Translations under genes and position numbers: made by a program
Notes under the pieces: generated by a model
Databases searched by the model: none
Told to the model about the DNA's origin: nothing
The model's input: the letters and a program-made list of their open reading frames with translations, nothing else
Assembly: GCA_016839765.1 (NCBI GenBank)
Contig: JAEOTP010000020.1
Span: 1 to 33,400 of the forward strand
Direction: 5' to 3'
Source of the DNA: Promethearchaeota archaeon
GTDB taxonomy: Archaea; Asgardarchaeota; Lokiarchaeia; Sigyniarchaeales; SOKP01
DNA: 33,400 nucleotides
Shown: positions 24,334-32,422 of the stretch, piece after piece
Layout of the letters: every line of letters starts with the position of its first letter
Numbering within the stretch: position 1 is the first letter of the stretch

Positions 24334-26184
24334 TTGACTGAATCTAAAAAGGAAGAGATTTTACCAAAAAGAACCCTAAAAGTATCTCAAGCAATAATAT
24401 ATGGAATAGGTTGTGGAATAGGAGGCTCAATTTTTATTCTTTTAAGCGATGGAATTGCATTTGCAGGACCTGGAATTTTAATAAGTTTGATTCTATGTGG
24501 AATTCTTATTTTTTTTACTGGTCTTAATTATTCAGAATTATCTACAAGTTTACCGATCGCTGGAGGCGCTTATAATTTCACTAAAGAAGGTTTAGGTGGC
24601 TTTTTAGCATTTATTATTGGGTTTTTTTTTTGGATTGCTAATATTGCTGCATGCTCATTTTCGGCACAAACTTTTGCTTTAGTAATTGACCAAGTTTTAG
24701 GGGGTATAGACCCTCTATATATAGGTCTTATAAGTATTTTACCCTTATTATTAACAAGTCTTGTAATCTTTAGGACACAGAAAATTGCCATTAGGGCCTT
24801 ATTAATATCTACTCTTATTCTTATTGGAATGTTTATATTCTTCATATTTTCGGGATTGATAATATCTCCAATCTTTCAAACATCAAGTTTTAGCTCCGAT
24901 TATTTATTTTCAGGTACTAGTTTCTTTGGGGTTATCTCAGCATTCTCCTTATTATTCCTTTTATTTACATCAATTACCTCTAACTTGGCATATTTGAATG
25001 CGGATTTGAAAAACCCTTCTAAAAATGTTCCAAAGACAAACATTTATGCAATTTTAATAACATTAGGTATATATTTATTAATAACTATAACGGTTCTACT
25101 AAACATAGAAGTAGGCTCAACAGGAACGCCAGTTTTACTAGCTGACGTTCTAGGTAACATTCTGGGGCCTTTTGGATTTTATTTTATGGCTGCTGCTGCC
25201 TTAATCTCCACAACAATAGCTATCAATGCCGCTCTTGGGTCAGCAGTAAGTGTGATAACTGCATTAGCAAGGGATAGGTATATTCCAAAAAAAATTCGAG
25301 CAGTAAAGAAAAGAACTGATATGCCCGTACTAGCTTTAATGATTACCGCCTTTTTGGCAATTATTTTCACAGTTTTTGCGAGAATAGGATTAACAGCTGA
25401 GACTACAAATCTTATTTTTTTTATTGGTTTAGCTTCAGTTAATTATGCTGCTGTTAAATTAAGGCATAAAAGAAAAGAATTAGATCGCCCATTTAAAGCC
25501 CCGTTTTTCCCTTTTCTTCCGATTTTATTATTTATCTGCTTTTTAACCTTTGCGGTTTTATTTGGAATTATTTGGATTGAAGCCCTTTTTTTAGCTATAA
25601 TTATTTCTATTATTGGTGTGGTGTATTATTTATTATCACTTGCGGATAAACCCTCGATTTCATTAACTTTAGCCGGAATTAAGTTTTTTATAGCTATCGT
25701 GATTGGGTTTATTGTTTGGATTGTAAACAATTTCTCAAGTGTTAGTTCCATCACCGTTTCAATGAATAGGATATTGATAATTATTGGCGTTTTTACGATT
25801 GGAACCATCATTTTTGATCTATTCCCTCTTCGTCAAGTTATATATTATTTTATTAGAAAAGTGGATAAATCAAAAGTGGCAATCAGATTTGGTAATGCGC
25901 AAATAATTGAATTAGGAAAAAAAAGATCAAAAATTATACATGTAGTAGATATCATAATAACATTATTACAATTTGTATCTGTCATTTCTATCTTTTCTAT
26001 TGTTTATCTATTACTGAATAATATAATAGTTATTGAAGAAATAAATCTTGGTACAACAATAATATCTAAAGAAGCTGGAAGATTTCTCTTTATTTCAATT
26101 TTAATATTTTTTGGTATAGTCCTCTTTTTTAGTACAGTTATATTATGGTATAGAAATAGAGAACTAAAAAAACTCGGAATTTAA
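24334..26184 (+). CDS. APC-superfamily amino-acid permease with extended C-terminus
   Basis: A polytopic membrane transporter of the amino acid-polyamine-organocation superfamily. The first helix contains the family's broken substrate-binding motif GIGCGIGGSIFILLS. GLNYSELSTSLPIAGGAYNF and the later ITALARDRYIPK/PVLALMITAF are also typical. About 12 hydrophobic segments fill residues 15-470, then further hydrophobic segments appear at about 485-500, 545-570 and 585-605. These extend the protein to 616 residues, against about 450-500 for simple members. Between them is a soluble stretch (VDKSKVAIRFGNAQIIELGKK). The start is TTG (MTESKKEE); the next hydrophobic segment requires it or a start very near. 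Substrate unknown. Confidence 0.88.
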   Translation: MTESKKEEILPKRTLKVSQAIIYGIGCGIGGSIFILLSDGIAFAGPGILISLILCGILIFFTGLNYSELSTSLPIAGGAYNFTKEGLGGFLAFIIGFFFWIANIAACSFSAQTFALVIDQVLGGIDPLYIGLISILPLLLTSLVIFRTQKIAIRALLISTLILIGMFIFFIFSGLIISPIFQTSSFSSDYLFSGTSFFGVISAFSLLFLLFTSITSNLAYLNADLKNPSKNVPKTNIYAILITLGIYLLITITVLLNIEVGSTGTPVLLADVLGNILGPFGFYFMAAAALISTTIAINAALGSAVSVITALARDRYIPKKIRAVKKRTDMPVLALMITAFLAIIFTVFARIGLTAETTNLIFFIGLASVNYAAVKLRHKRKELDRPFKAPFFPFLPILLFICFLTFAVLFGIIWIEALFLAIIISIIGVVYYLLSLADKPSISLTLAGIKFFIAIVIGFIVWIVNNFSSVSSITVSMNRILIIIGVFTIGTIIFDLFPLRQVIYYFIRKVDKSKVAIRFGNAQIIELGKKRSKIIHVVDIIITLLQFVSVISIFSIVYLLLNNIIVIEEINLGTTIISKEAGRFLFISILIFFGIVLFFSTVILWYRNRELKKLGI

Positions 26185-26241
26185 AATAATTCTTTCAAAG
26201 ATTTAACTAAAAATCAAAAATTATGATTCTTTTTTAAATGT

Positions 26242-26976
26242 ATGGCCTTTCCTAGGTTAAACTTACATATTCATTCAAAGTATTCAGATGGAGGAAATAG
26301 TATAAAGCAAATAGTAAGAGAATCAATAGAATATGGATTGAATTATATAGCTATAACGGATCATTTCACAAATTCATGGAAAGCAAGCGTTATACCGACT
26401 TTAAACTCTAAAGAAAAACTTACTAATTATATTCTAGAGATTAAACAATGTCAAAACTATTTAAAAAGGAAAAACATTAATTTAAGATTATTTAAGGGTA
26501 TAGAAATTGATATTAGTAGTTCAGAAAGTTATATTTTAAACCATATAAATCCATATAAATTTGATATAATCCTTTTCGAATATCTCGAGAGCCCTGAAGG
26601 TATCGCTTTTATAAAAAATATTCTTAAATCTTGGAAAAAAAAAAATCATCCGAATAAAAATTTCCCAATATTAGGTTTAGCTCATTTTGATCCATCATTT
26701 TTTATTTATAGTTATTTTGACGTCTTAATACCTTTCTTAAAAGAATATAATATTTACTTCGAATTTAATTCCAGTTATTCGCAATATTATGCACGTAAGT
26801 TCCAAGATTTTTTTTTAAAATTAAAAGAGAGTAGCATTTTAGTAGCTATTGGATGCGATTCTCATAATTTGTTAGATCTAATGAATATTGAAGAACCATT
26901 CAATAAGATAAGAGATTATGAGCTTGAAGATAATTTAGGAAAATTAATTAACCTTCTTGAATCGAGAGAGGATTGA
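26242..26976 (+). CDS. PHP-domain phosphoesterase
   Basis: A metal-dependent phosphoesterase of the PHP (polymerase and histidinol phosphatase) superfamily. Motif I is NLHIHSKYSDGG with the HxH pair and Asp. Motif II is IAITDHF with the conserved Asp-His. A mid-sequence Glu lies in KGIEIDIS. A His lies in LAHFDPSFF, and the C-terminal GCDSHNLLD supplies the last Asp and His. The 244-residue length fits stand-alone PHP enzymes. HisJ-type histidinol phosphatase is possible, but no histidine-biosynthesis gene lies near, so the substrate is open. The ATG at 26242 begins directly before the first metal-binding strand. It is 57 bases after the permease, on the same strand. Confidence 0.82.
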   Translation: MAFPRLNLHIHSKYSDGGNSIKQIVRESIEYGLNYIAITDHFTNSWKASVIPTLNSKEKLTNYILEIKQCQNYLKRKNINLRLFKGIEIDISSSESYILNHINPYKFDIILFEYLESPEGIAFIKNILKSWKKKNHPNKNFPILGLAHFDPSFFIYSYFDVLIPFLKEYNIYFEFNSSYSQYYARKFQDFFLKLKESSILVAIGCDSHNLLDLMNIEEPFNKIRDYELEDNLGKLINLLESRED

Positions 26977-26994
26977 TTTTTAACTAAAAGAAAA

Positions 26995-27339
26995 TTACAT
27001 TCTTAATTTATTTATATATTCCATGTAATATTTGAAAGCCCGTTCAAACATAATATCCAATAGTATTTCATTTTGTTCTTTAGGTTCATTTAACATTGTT
27101 TTCAATTCTCTTTTTCCGATATTGAAAATCTCTTTAGCAGCGATAATCCTTTTACTCATTGACATATTAGTTATTTCAGTAATTGTTTTATTATATTTCC
27201 TCTGCCATTCGCTCAGCGCATGCCAAATTATGCCTCTCATAGCCAGAATAGATACATTGATAAGTTCACATAAACCTTTAGCAATATTTTGAATCACTTT
27301 TAATTGGACAGGATTAAAATTTTCTTTAATATATTCCAT
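26995..27339 (-). CDS. Hypothetical all-helical protein
   Basis: A 114-residue soluble protein with no recognised family. The sequence is helical throughout. A first amphipathic segment (FNPVQLKVIQNIAKGLCELI) is followed by a hydrophobic stretch VSILAMRGIIWHALSEWQRK and a charged C-terminal helix pair. There is no cysteine cluster, membrane span or nucleotide motif. The start is an ATG, with a direct-repeat pair in the upstream spacer. It converges on the PHP gene, and its own upstream gene, the sirtuin, is divergent. The frame is supported by length and by a sensible amino-acid mix; the antisense frame over the same bases looks less protein-like. Confidence 0.6.
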   Translation of the reverse strand: MEYIKENFNPVQLKVIQNIAKGLCELINVSILAMRGIIWHALSEWQRKYNKTITEITNMSMSKRIIAAKEIFNIGKRELKTMLNEPKEQNEILLDIMFERAFKYYMEYINKLRM

Positions 27340-27360
27340 TTCAGTATTTCTTAATGCATT

Positions 27361-27430
27361 TTCGTTAAAATTAACTACGTATGTAATAGGTTCCTCAACC
27401 CAATCTTTTTATTATTAATTCGTTAAAATT
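27361..27430. repeat. 12-base direct repeat upstream of the helical gene
   Basis: TTCGTTAAAATT occurs at 27361-27372 and again at 27419-27430, 58 bases apart. The pair lies between the divergent helical protein and sirtuin genes. It could be a pair of regulator sites; chance is possible given the composition. Confidence 0.35.
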
Positions 27431-27600
27431 GTATATAAAACTTTAGGTATAAATAATCCCAAATAGAAAATTATAATTAATATTTTTAAAATACACTATT
27501 TAGTTTTAGAAATCTGTAGACTTATTTTGACAAATTAAATCAGAATTTATAAATTATTCTTAAATAATCTAAGCTAAATTAAATAAATTATATAATTAGC

Positions 27601-27608
27601 TTTATATT
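27601..27608 (+). promoter_or_regulatory. TATA box for the sirtuin gene
   Basis: TTTATATT is centred about 27 bases before the ATG at 27632, which predicts a leaderless transcript. No Shine-Dalgarno match precedes this ATG, in agreement. Confidence 0.5.
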
Positions 27609-27631
27609 TTCAATTAGTTTTTTATTTAAAT

Positions 27632-28387
27632 ATGAGCCTTGAAGAGAAAATTAATCTAGCAGCAAAATGGATAGTTGATTCAGAAAGATTAGTTGTGTTT
27701 ACCGGAGCAGGAATATCCACTGATTCAGGCTTACCAGATTATCGTGGGCCGGACGGAGTATGGACAAGGCGCGATAAAGGACTGCCTCCGCCTAAAACAC
27801 CCCCATGGGATCAAGTAAAACCGAATCCTAACCATTACGCAATTATAGAGTTAATGGAAATGGGAAAACTAAATTATCTGATTTCCCAAAATATAGATGG
27901 GTTACATGCTAAATCAGGCATCCCATTTGATATGCTCAGTGAGCTTCACGGAAATTTATATTTCATGAAATGTATGTCGTGCAACAGGAAGATGACATTT
28001 GAAGAAGCAGGGTGGGATAAAGCAAAATGGGGTCCTGGATATAGAACAAATCAAGTTCAAAAAGACCAACCTGATTGTCCTTATTGTGGTGGTAGAATCA
28101 TTTCAAGTATTGTAAACTTTGGCGATCCATTACCCTATGACGAATTAGAAGAGTCAATCAAGCGATCTACAGACGCGGATGTATTTTTTGTAATAGGTTC
28201 ATCTTTAGTTGTAACACCGGCAGCTAACATGCCGGGTATTGCCAAAAAAAATGGAGCAAAATTAATAATTTTAAATAAGGGGGAAACTCCTTATGATTAT
28301 GCCACAGATTTAAGATTTGATAATTATATCGAAGAAGTTATTCCTCCTATTTTAGAAAAAGTTAAGGAAATGCTAAACGAAAGTTAG
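27632..28387 (+). CDS. Sir2-family NAD-dependent protein deacylase, SIRT6/7-like
   Basis: NAD-dependent removal of acyl groups from lysine. The Rossmann motifs FTGAGISTDSGLPDYRGPDGVW (23-44) and SQNIDGLH (85-92) are intact. The catalytic base is His106 in ELHGN, and the zinc is held by C114/C117 and C149/C152. The stretch DYRGPDGVWTRRDKGLPPP, the NPNHYAIIELMEMGKLNYLISQNIDGLHAKSG block and the ending LPYDELEESIK...DVFFVIGSSLVVTPAANMP resemble SIRT6 and SIRT7 (class IV) more than the bacterial CobB or archaeal class II/III types. This is my recollection of those sequences, not a tree. The 251-residue length is a minimal catalytic core. It stands alone on the plus strand. Confidence 0.92.
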   Translation: MSLEEKINLAAKWIVDSERLVVFTGAGISTDSGLPDYRGPDGVWTRRDKGLPPPKTPPWDQVKPNPNHYAIIELMEMGKLNYLISQNIDGLHAKSGIPFDMLSELHGNLYFMKCMSCNRKMTFEEAGWDKAKWGPGYRTNQVQKDQPDCPYCGGRIISSIVNFGDPLPYDELEESIKRSTDADVFFVIGSSLVVTPAANMPGIAKKNGAKLIILNKGETPYDYATDLRFDNYIEEVIPPILEKVKEMLNES

Positions 28388-28421
28388 CTTGTCAATAAAG
28401 TTAAATTTAATTCAAGAATGA

Positions 28422-30071
28422 TTATTTTAATTTCCCATATAAAACTTTATTTCTATTATACTCTTTTAGAACTTTTTTTCCCTCTTTCGTTGATAATGAT
28501 AAAGAGATATCGCTATTCCGACTTAATGAACCAGTAAAAATCTGTTGATTATCAGTAAAAACAATAATATTACTACTAGCATATTCTGGATCAGCTTTTA
28601 GAACTATTTTTTGTCTTTGGACTTGTACATCTAGTTGAATTTTTCCTTTAATTGATTTTTTCTCTTTATAGAAGCTATTAAGTTTTTTATATTTTTCTGA
28701 TCTTATTGGATTAATAGGATTCACGACAATATCCTGTCCAAAAGAATACATTTCATATTCTAACTGTCTTGTTTTATAATCTCTTACTTCTACAACTGGT
28801 CTAGCAAGATCTTTATCTCTAAAGCCATGGGGAACTTTTACTGTCATTTTTATCGTTAAGACTCTTGAAATATCTCCATCTTCAATAAAAATGATAGTAT
28901 CTATTATTGAGGGGAGCATACCAAGTTCTATCCTGCCGATAAATCTCTGAATTGCATCAATTGCTGAAGATGAATGCACAACGCCTACCATACCAACTCC
29001 AGATAATCGAAAATCTGCATAAATTTGAAAATCTTTTGTTGTTCTCACTTCATCAAATATTGTAAAATCAGGTCGCACCAAAAGTAGGATGTCTGCTGAA
29101 TTTTCAAGGCTTCCTTCAAGCTTAGTATATTGTGTGATTTCAGGTTTAACTTGTAAATCTCTCACACTTTCTAATGTTTTTACAACCTTATTTTGGCGTA
29201 AATAGTAATTTGCTAATGCTGCTGAAAAAGTGCTCTTACCAGCTCCAGGTGACCCAGCGACAAGAATTCCCTCTGCTTTTTCTAGACGATTGCGGAGTCT
29301 TGAGTCGATGCTGTAATCTGATAACGTCAAATTAACGAGTGGGCGTACTGCAGTTATTTCAACATCATTAGAAAAAGGAGGGCGCGTAATTACGATTCTA
29401 AATTCTCGCAATTGGGCTACAACAGCACCAAACTTTTCAATTTCAACGAAGGAATGAGCATCTTCCCGTACAAATTCTATAATTTCCATTGCTATTTCTT
29501 CAATTTGATTTTTAGTTATTATATCGTCTCTTACTCTTTCTAAATACCAATTACCCGGGCTTCCTTTTTTCGCATAAGGAGGCAATCCTTGCTTTAAATG
29601 GACACTCATTGTATTTTCATCAAAAAATTCAATTAATTTGAGTGAAACTGAAGTAACTTCTGTTGGTGCTACTTTTTCCTTTACTGACATTACTTTAATT
29701 CCTTCAAAAATACCTACATCTCCTTGAATTCTATCTGATGTAATTAATACAGCCTCGTTTTCATGAGCACTTTCTCTAATTAACGCATCTAATTCTCCAC
29801 CAGGGGCCATTTTAATTTCTTCTCTAGTAGGTCTTTTTCCAATTATATGTAACTTTATTTTATTTTCCTCATGATACTGTCTAAGTCTTTTAAGGACATT
29901 TAAACCCAAAAATCCAATTTCTTTTTGAATATTTGTTCTGTATTCTACTTCAGCAACAACTACACTGGAAATGAAAATCTCTGGATATTCGCCCAGTTCT
30001 CCATCTTCAATCAAATCTAAAATGAGACCATTAAAAATAACCGATGTATCACATGCGAATTTATCTGGCAT
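28422..30071 (-). CDS. PIN-domain ATPase with C-terminal KH-like region (COG1855 type)
   Basis: A conserved archaeal protein of three parts. Residues 1 to about 130 are a PIN domain (FACDTSVIFNGL, SSVVVAEVEY, GGELDALIRESA, VLITSDRIQGDV, carrying the acidic metal-binding residues). A linker leads to a PilT/type-II-secretion-like ATPase with Walker A GSPGAGKST at about 273-281 and the acidic FTIFDEVRTT segment as Walker B region. The C-terminal 75 residues look like a KH-like RNA-binding region. The likely role is RNA handling; the substrate is not known. ATG at 30071 (MPDKFACD) is preferred over one at 30089 because the PIN strand starts there. It overlaps the end of the upstream tRNA-endonuclease-like gene by 11 bases, so translation is probably coupled. 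Confidence 0.85.
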   Translation of the reverse strand: MPDKFACDTSVIFNGLILDLIEDGELGEYPEIFISSVVVAEVEYRTNIQKEIGFLGLNVLKRLRQYHEENKIKLHIIGKRPTREEIKMAPGGELDALIRESAHENEAVLITSDRIQGDVGIFEGIKVMSVKEKVAPTEVTSVSLKLIEFFDENTMSVHLKQGLPPYAKKGSPGNWYLERVRDDIITKNQIEEIAMEIIEFVREDAHSFVEIEKFGAVVAQLREFRIVITRPPFSNDVEITAVRPLVNLTLSDYSIDSRLRNRLEKAEGILVAGSPGAGKSTFSAALANYYLRQNKVVKTLESVRDLQVKPEITQYTKLEGSLENSADILLLVRPDFTIFDEVRTTKDFQIYADFRLSGVGMVGVVHSSSAIDAIQRFIGRIELGMLPSIIDTIIFIEDGDISRVLTIKMTVKVPHGFRDKDLARPVVEVRDYKTRQLEYEMYSFGQDIVVNPINPIRSEKYKKLNSFYKEKKSIKGKIQLDVQVQRQKIVLKADPEYASSNIIVFTDNQQIFTGSLSRNSDISLSLSTKEGKKVLKEYNRNKVLYGKLK

Positions 30072-30678
30072 TCTCTTCCCCATCAGCATCTAACTTGCTA
30101 ATTATTTCAAACTTATTAACACTATAATAAATTGGTTTAGATAATCGATCAACTGTAGCAACAATTAAATCCTTTCGAGAGCTCATTGCCACTCGAGACA
30201 TTTTATCTAAATCTTTTAATTCAATTGGAGATCCTTCAAAAATCGGGTAAATTAAATATTTAGCAGCATTTTTCTCAAAATCTGCCCCCCTCTTATATAC
30301 ACGAAAATCAAGACCATCACCGTATCCAGCTCGTACAACATAGCCCCTTTTACGTAAATCCATATAAATTATATATTTTTGCCATAATCTTGGATCATAC
30401 TGAGTGAAAAATGTTAATAAATTTTCAAAATCATATATTTCATTACTTTTATCATTATCTCTCCATAATAAAATCCTATTTCTTTCACATAAGAGAAGAA
30501 CTTCTATTGGTTCCAAAATAAGCTTCTGTTCTCCATTATCACTCTCTTCTAAGGTACCAATATAGGAATTGCTGTAAAATTCTTCGATAGCTTTTTTATC
30601 ATAAATAAAGACTTTATCTTCCTCGAGAACTGCTTCGAACTGACTTTTCTCTACCTTTTCATCAGCTTTTTCTGTCAT
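30061..30678 (-). CDS. tRNA-splicing endonuclease-like protein lacking the catalytic histidine
   Basis: Homologue of archaeal EndA, which removes introns from tRNAs at bulge-helix-bulge sites. The C-terminal catalytic fold is clear: YMDLRKRGYVVRAGYGDGLD then FRVYKRGADFEKN, AAKYLIYPIF, and SRVAMSSRKDLIVATVD. Of the Tyr-His-Lys triad, Tyr128 and Lys169 are kept, but the His of the usual E-H-A-K-Y sequence is Ala138 (N-A-A-K-Y); I read this directly from the codons. It may be a structural subunit of a heteromeric enzyme, as in alpha2-beta2 endonucleases and eukaryotic Sen15/Sen54, or an enzyme with altered chemistry. The N-terminal 90 residues are the usual mixed domain. The PIN-ATPase gene overlaps its 3' end, so the two are one unit. 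Confidence 0.85.
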   Translation of the reverse strand: MTEKADEKVEKSQFEAVLEEDKVFIYDKKAIEEFYSNSYIGTLEESDNGEQKLILEPIEVLLLCERNRILLWRDNDKSNEIYDFENLLTFFTQYDPRLWQKYIIYMDLRKRGYVVRAGYGDGLDFRVYKRGADFEKNAAKYLIYPIFEGSPIELKDLDKMSRVAMSSRKDLIVATVDRLSKPIYYSVNKFEIISKLDADGEENAR

Positions 30679-30820
30679 TTTCCAATTTATTATAGTATTT
30701 TATGTTTAATGAATTTAATCATAATAAGAAAATAATATCTATCTTATATTAATTAGAAAAAATCATTCCTTGATCATTTAATTTTTTATTAAGGAATAAA
30801 TATTTAAGAAAAATAATTTG

Positions 30821-31702
30821 CTAGCTTAGTCGAGATATTATGAAATTTACTAATTTACCAAGGTTTTTAACGTTTTCATAAATTTTTGGAGCCTTTTCTT
30901 CTAAATAGTCTTTAAAAACCTCCCAATTCTCTTTCTTTCCCGAAGGTGCCCCAGCTAATAATTTTTTAACTTCGTTAAAGTCATAGGTAAAGATTAGAGC
31001 ATTATCAACTCTATTAGCATCATCACTTAGTAGGAAAATATAATAATCATTTAAATCCCAAGGATTTAATACATAATCTGGTTTATTTCCATCCCCTGCG
31101 CTTTTTCCTCTCAATAAACGTGTATCCACCTGTGTTGGTAATACCATATTAAAAGTGATATTTTCGTTCTTATATTCTGCTGCCATAGATTTTTGCATCC
31201 CTACAACAGCAAATTTACTTGCTACATATGCAGTAAGTCTTATGGGAGCAATTGGATATGCTTGGCTTCCAGTAAATATAAATCTCGCTTTATTCTTTTT
31301 ATCATCTTTTTTCATATATGGATAAGCCGCTTTAAATGTAAAAAACACCCCTAATATATTAATATTTAAAATTTGGGAGAATTTTTCATTATCAAATTCA
31401 TGTGTTGCCCACATTCGTGAATAACCAGCATTTGCAATTATTCCATTTAATGGACCAAGTTCTTCATAAAAAGTTTTAAATGCTTCTGTAATTTCATCAT
31501 ATTTGGTAATATCTGCAATCTTTACGACTACTTTCGTATCAATTCCATGAGAAATAATTTCTTCTTTAGTTTGAGTTAATTCTTCAAGAGTTCGAGATAC
31601 TAACCCTATATTTGCTCCTTCTTTAGCACAAGCAATTGCAATAGCTTTACCAATTCCCCTTCCAGAACCAGTAATGACTATATTTTTATCCTTTAATATC
31701 AT
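30821..31702 (-). CDS. Short-chain dehydrogenase/reductase
   Basis: A Rossmann-fold NAD(P)-dependent oxidoreductase of the classical SDR family. The cofactor loop TGSGRGIG lies at 11-18, and VSRTLEEL follows strand 2, where Arg favours NADP. The NAG motif is at 91-93. Catalytic Ser146 (FTGS), Tyr159 and Lys163 (YVASK) are intact, with Asn in ILNINILGVF. The length of 293 is slightly above the classical 250, owing to a C-terminal helical tail after VLPTQVDTRLLRGK that includes EEKAPKIYENVKNLG. The substrate is not readable; a ketone or 3-oxoacyl/ketosphinganine-like type is possible. It stands alone on the minus strand, with about 140 AT-rich bases to the endonuclease gene's start. Confidence 0.88.
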   Translation of the reverse strand: MILKDKNIVITGSGRGIGKAIAIACAKEGANIGLVSRTLEELTQTKEEIISHGIDTKVVVKIADITKYDEITEAFKTFYEELGPLNGIIANAGYSRMWATHEFDNEKFSQILNINILGVFFTFKAAYPYMKKDDKKNKARFIFTGSQAYPIAPIRLTAYVASKFAVVGMQKSMAAEYKNENITFNMVLPTQVDTRLLRGKSAGDGNKPDYVLNPWDLNDYYIFLLSDDANRVDNALIFTYDFNEVKKLLAGAPSGKKENWEVFKDYLEEKAPKIYENVKNLGKLVNFIISRLS

Positions 31703-31822
31703 AATAAAATCAAAATTTAGTAGAATATAAGATTTACTTTTAAATGATTAAAAATCCACTTTTAATAAACGTAATGCTGAAAATAAAAGTTAATTTAGAG
31801 TATCTTCCTTATTCAATTGATC

Positions 31823-32398
31823 ATGAAAGAATTGTATGAAAAAATTCTGAGTAAACTGTTTGAAGCAAAAAAAATAGTATTTATGGGAATTGGAGAGGAG
31901 AAATTAACTGACGATGGAGTAGGTCCATATATTATCAGCGAACTATTATCGTATTCAAATAATAAAATTATATTTATAAACGCTGGAATAGATCCTATGG
32001 CTCGAATCGATGAAATAATTGATTTTTTCCCTACCCATTTAGTCATATTAGATACATGTACTCTAAATGAGCCGCCTGGAACCGTTGCACTAATAGAAAG
32101 AGAAATGATATGTGATTCTGTTCCAATTTCAACCCATACAATCCCGGTTCATATTGTAATTGATTTAATCCTAGAAAAATTACCTGATTTAAACGTATTC
32201 ATGATTGGATTTGTTCCAGAAAGTCTTGAAGGTTTTAATGATTTGAAATTATATAAAGGTGATAAAATCAATTTTGATGACTTAGGCGAGAATATTGATC
32301 TCCCTTTTTTTGAAATTAATTTAACCAAAAAAATTCAACAGGCCGCCTTACAAGTAATAAAAATTATAAAAAGATTGGTTAATGAATTCAAAACTTAG
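31823..32398 (+). CDS. Hydrogenase maturation protease-like protein (HycI/HyaD family)
   Basis: Resembles the endopeptidases that clip the C-terminus of [NiFe]-hydrogenase large subunits after nickel insertion. The N-terminal signature MGIGEEKLTDDGVGPYI matches the family's G-N-x-L-x-x-D-D-G-x-G, here with Glu-Glu in place of the Asn region. LVILDTCTLNEPPG supplies the second acidic ligand, and ISTHTIPVHIVID holds the conserved His of the nickel site. The 191-residue length is a little above the usual 150-170, the rest being a C-terminal helical tail. ATG at 31823 is preferred over the TTG two codons earlier. No hydrogenase subunit gene is in the window, so the partner lies elsewhere. The gene diverges from the SDR and converges on the DUF362 ferredoxin gene. 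Confidence 0.78.
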   Translation: MKELYEKILSKLFEAKKIVFMGIGEEKLTDDGVGPYIISELLSYSNNKIIFINAGIDPMARIDEIIDFFPTHLVILDTCTLNEPPGTVALIEREMICDSVPISTHTIPVHIVIDLILEKLPDLNVFMIGFVPESLEGFNDLKLYKGDKINFDDLGENIDLPFFEINLTKKIQQAALQVIKIIKRLVNEFKT

Positions 32399-32422
32399 CC
32401 ATAAATAGATAAATAGGTCCCG

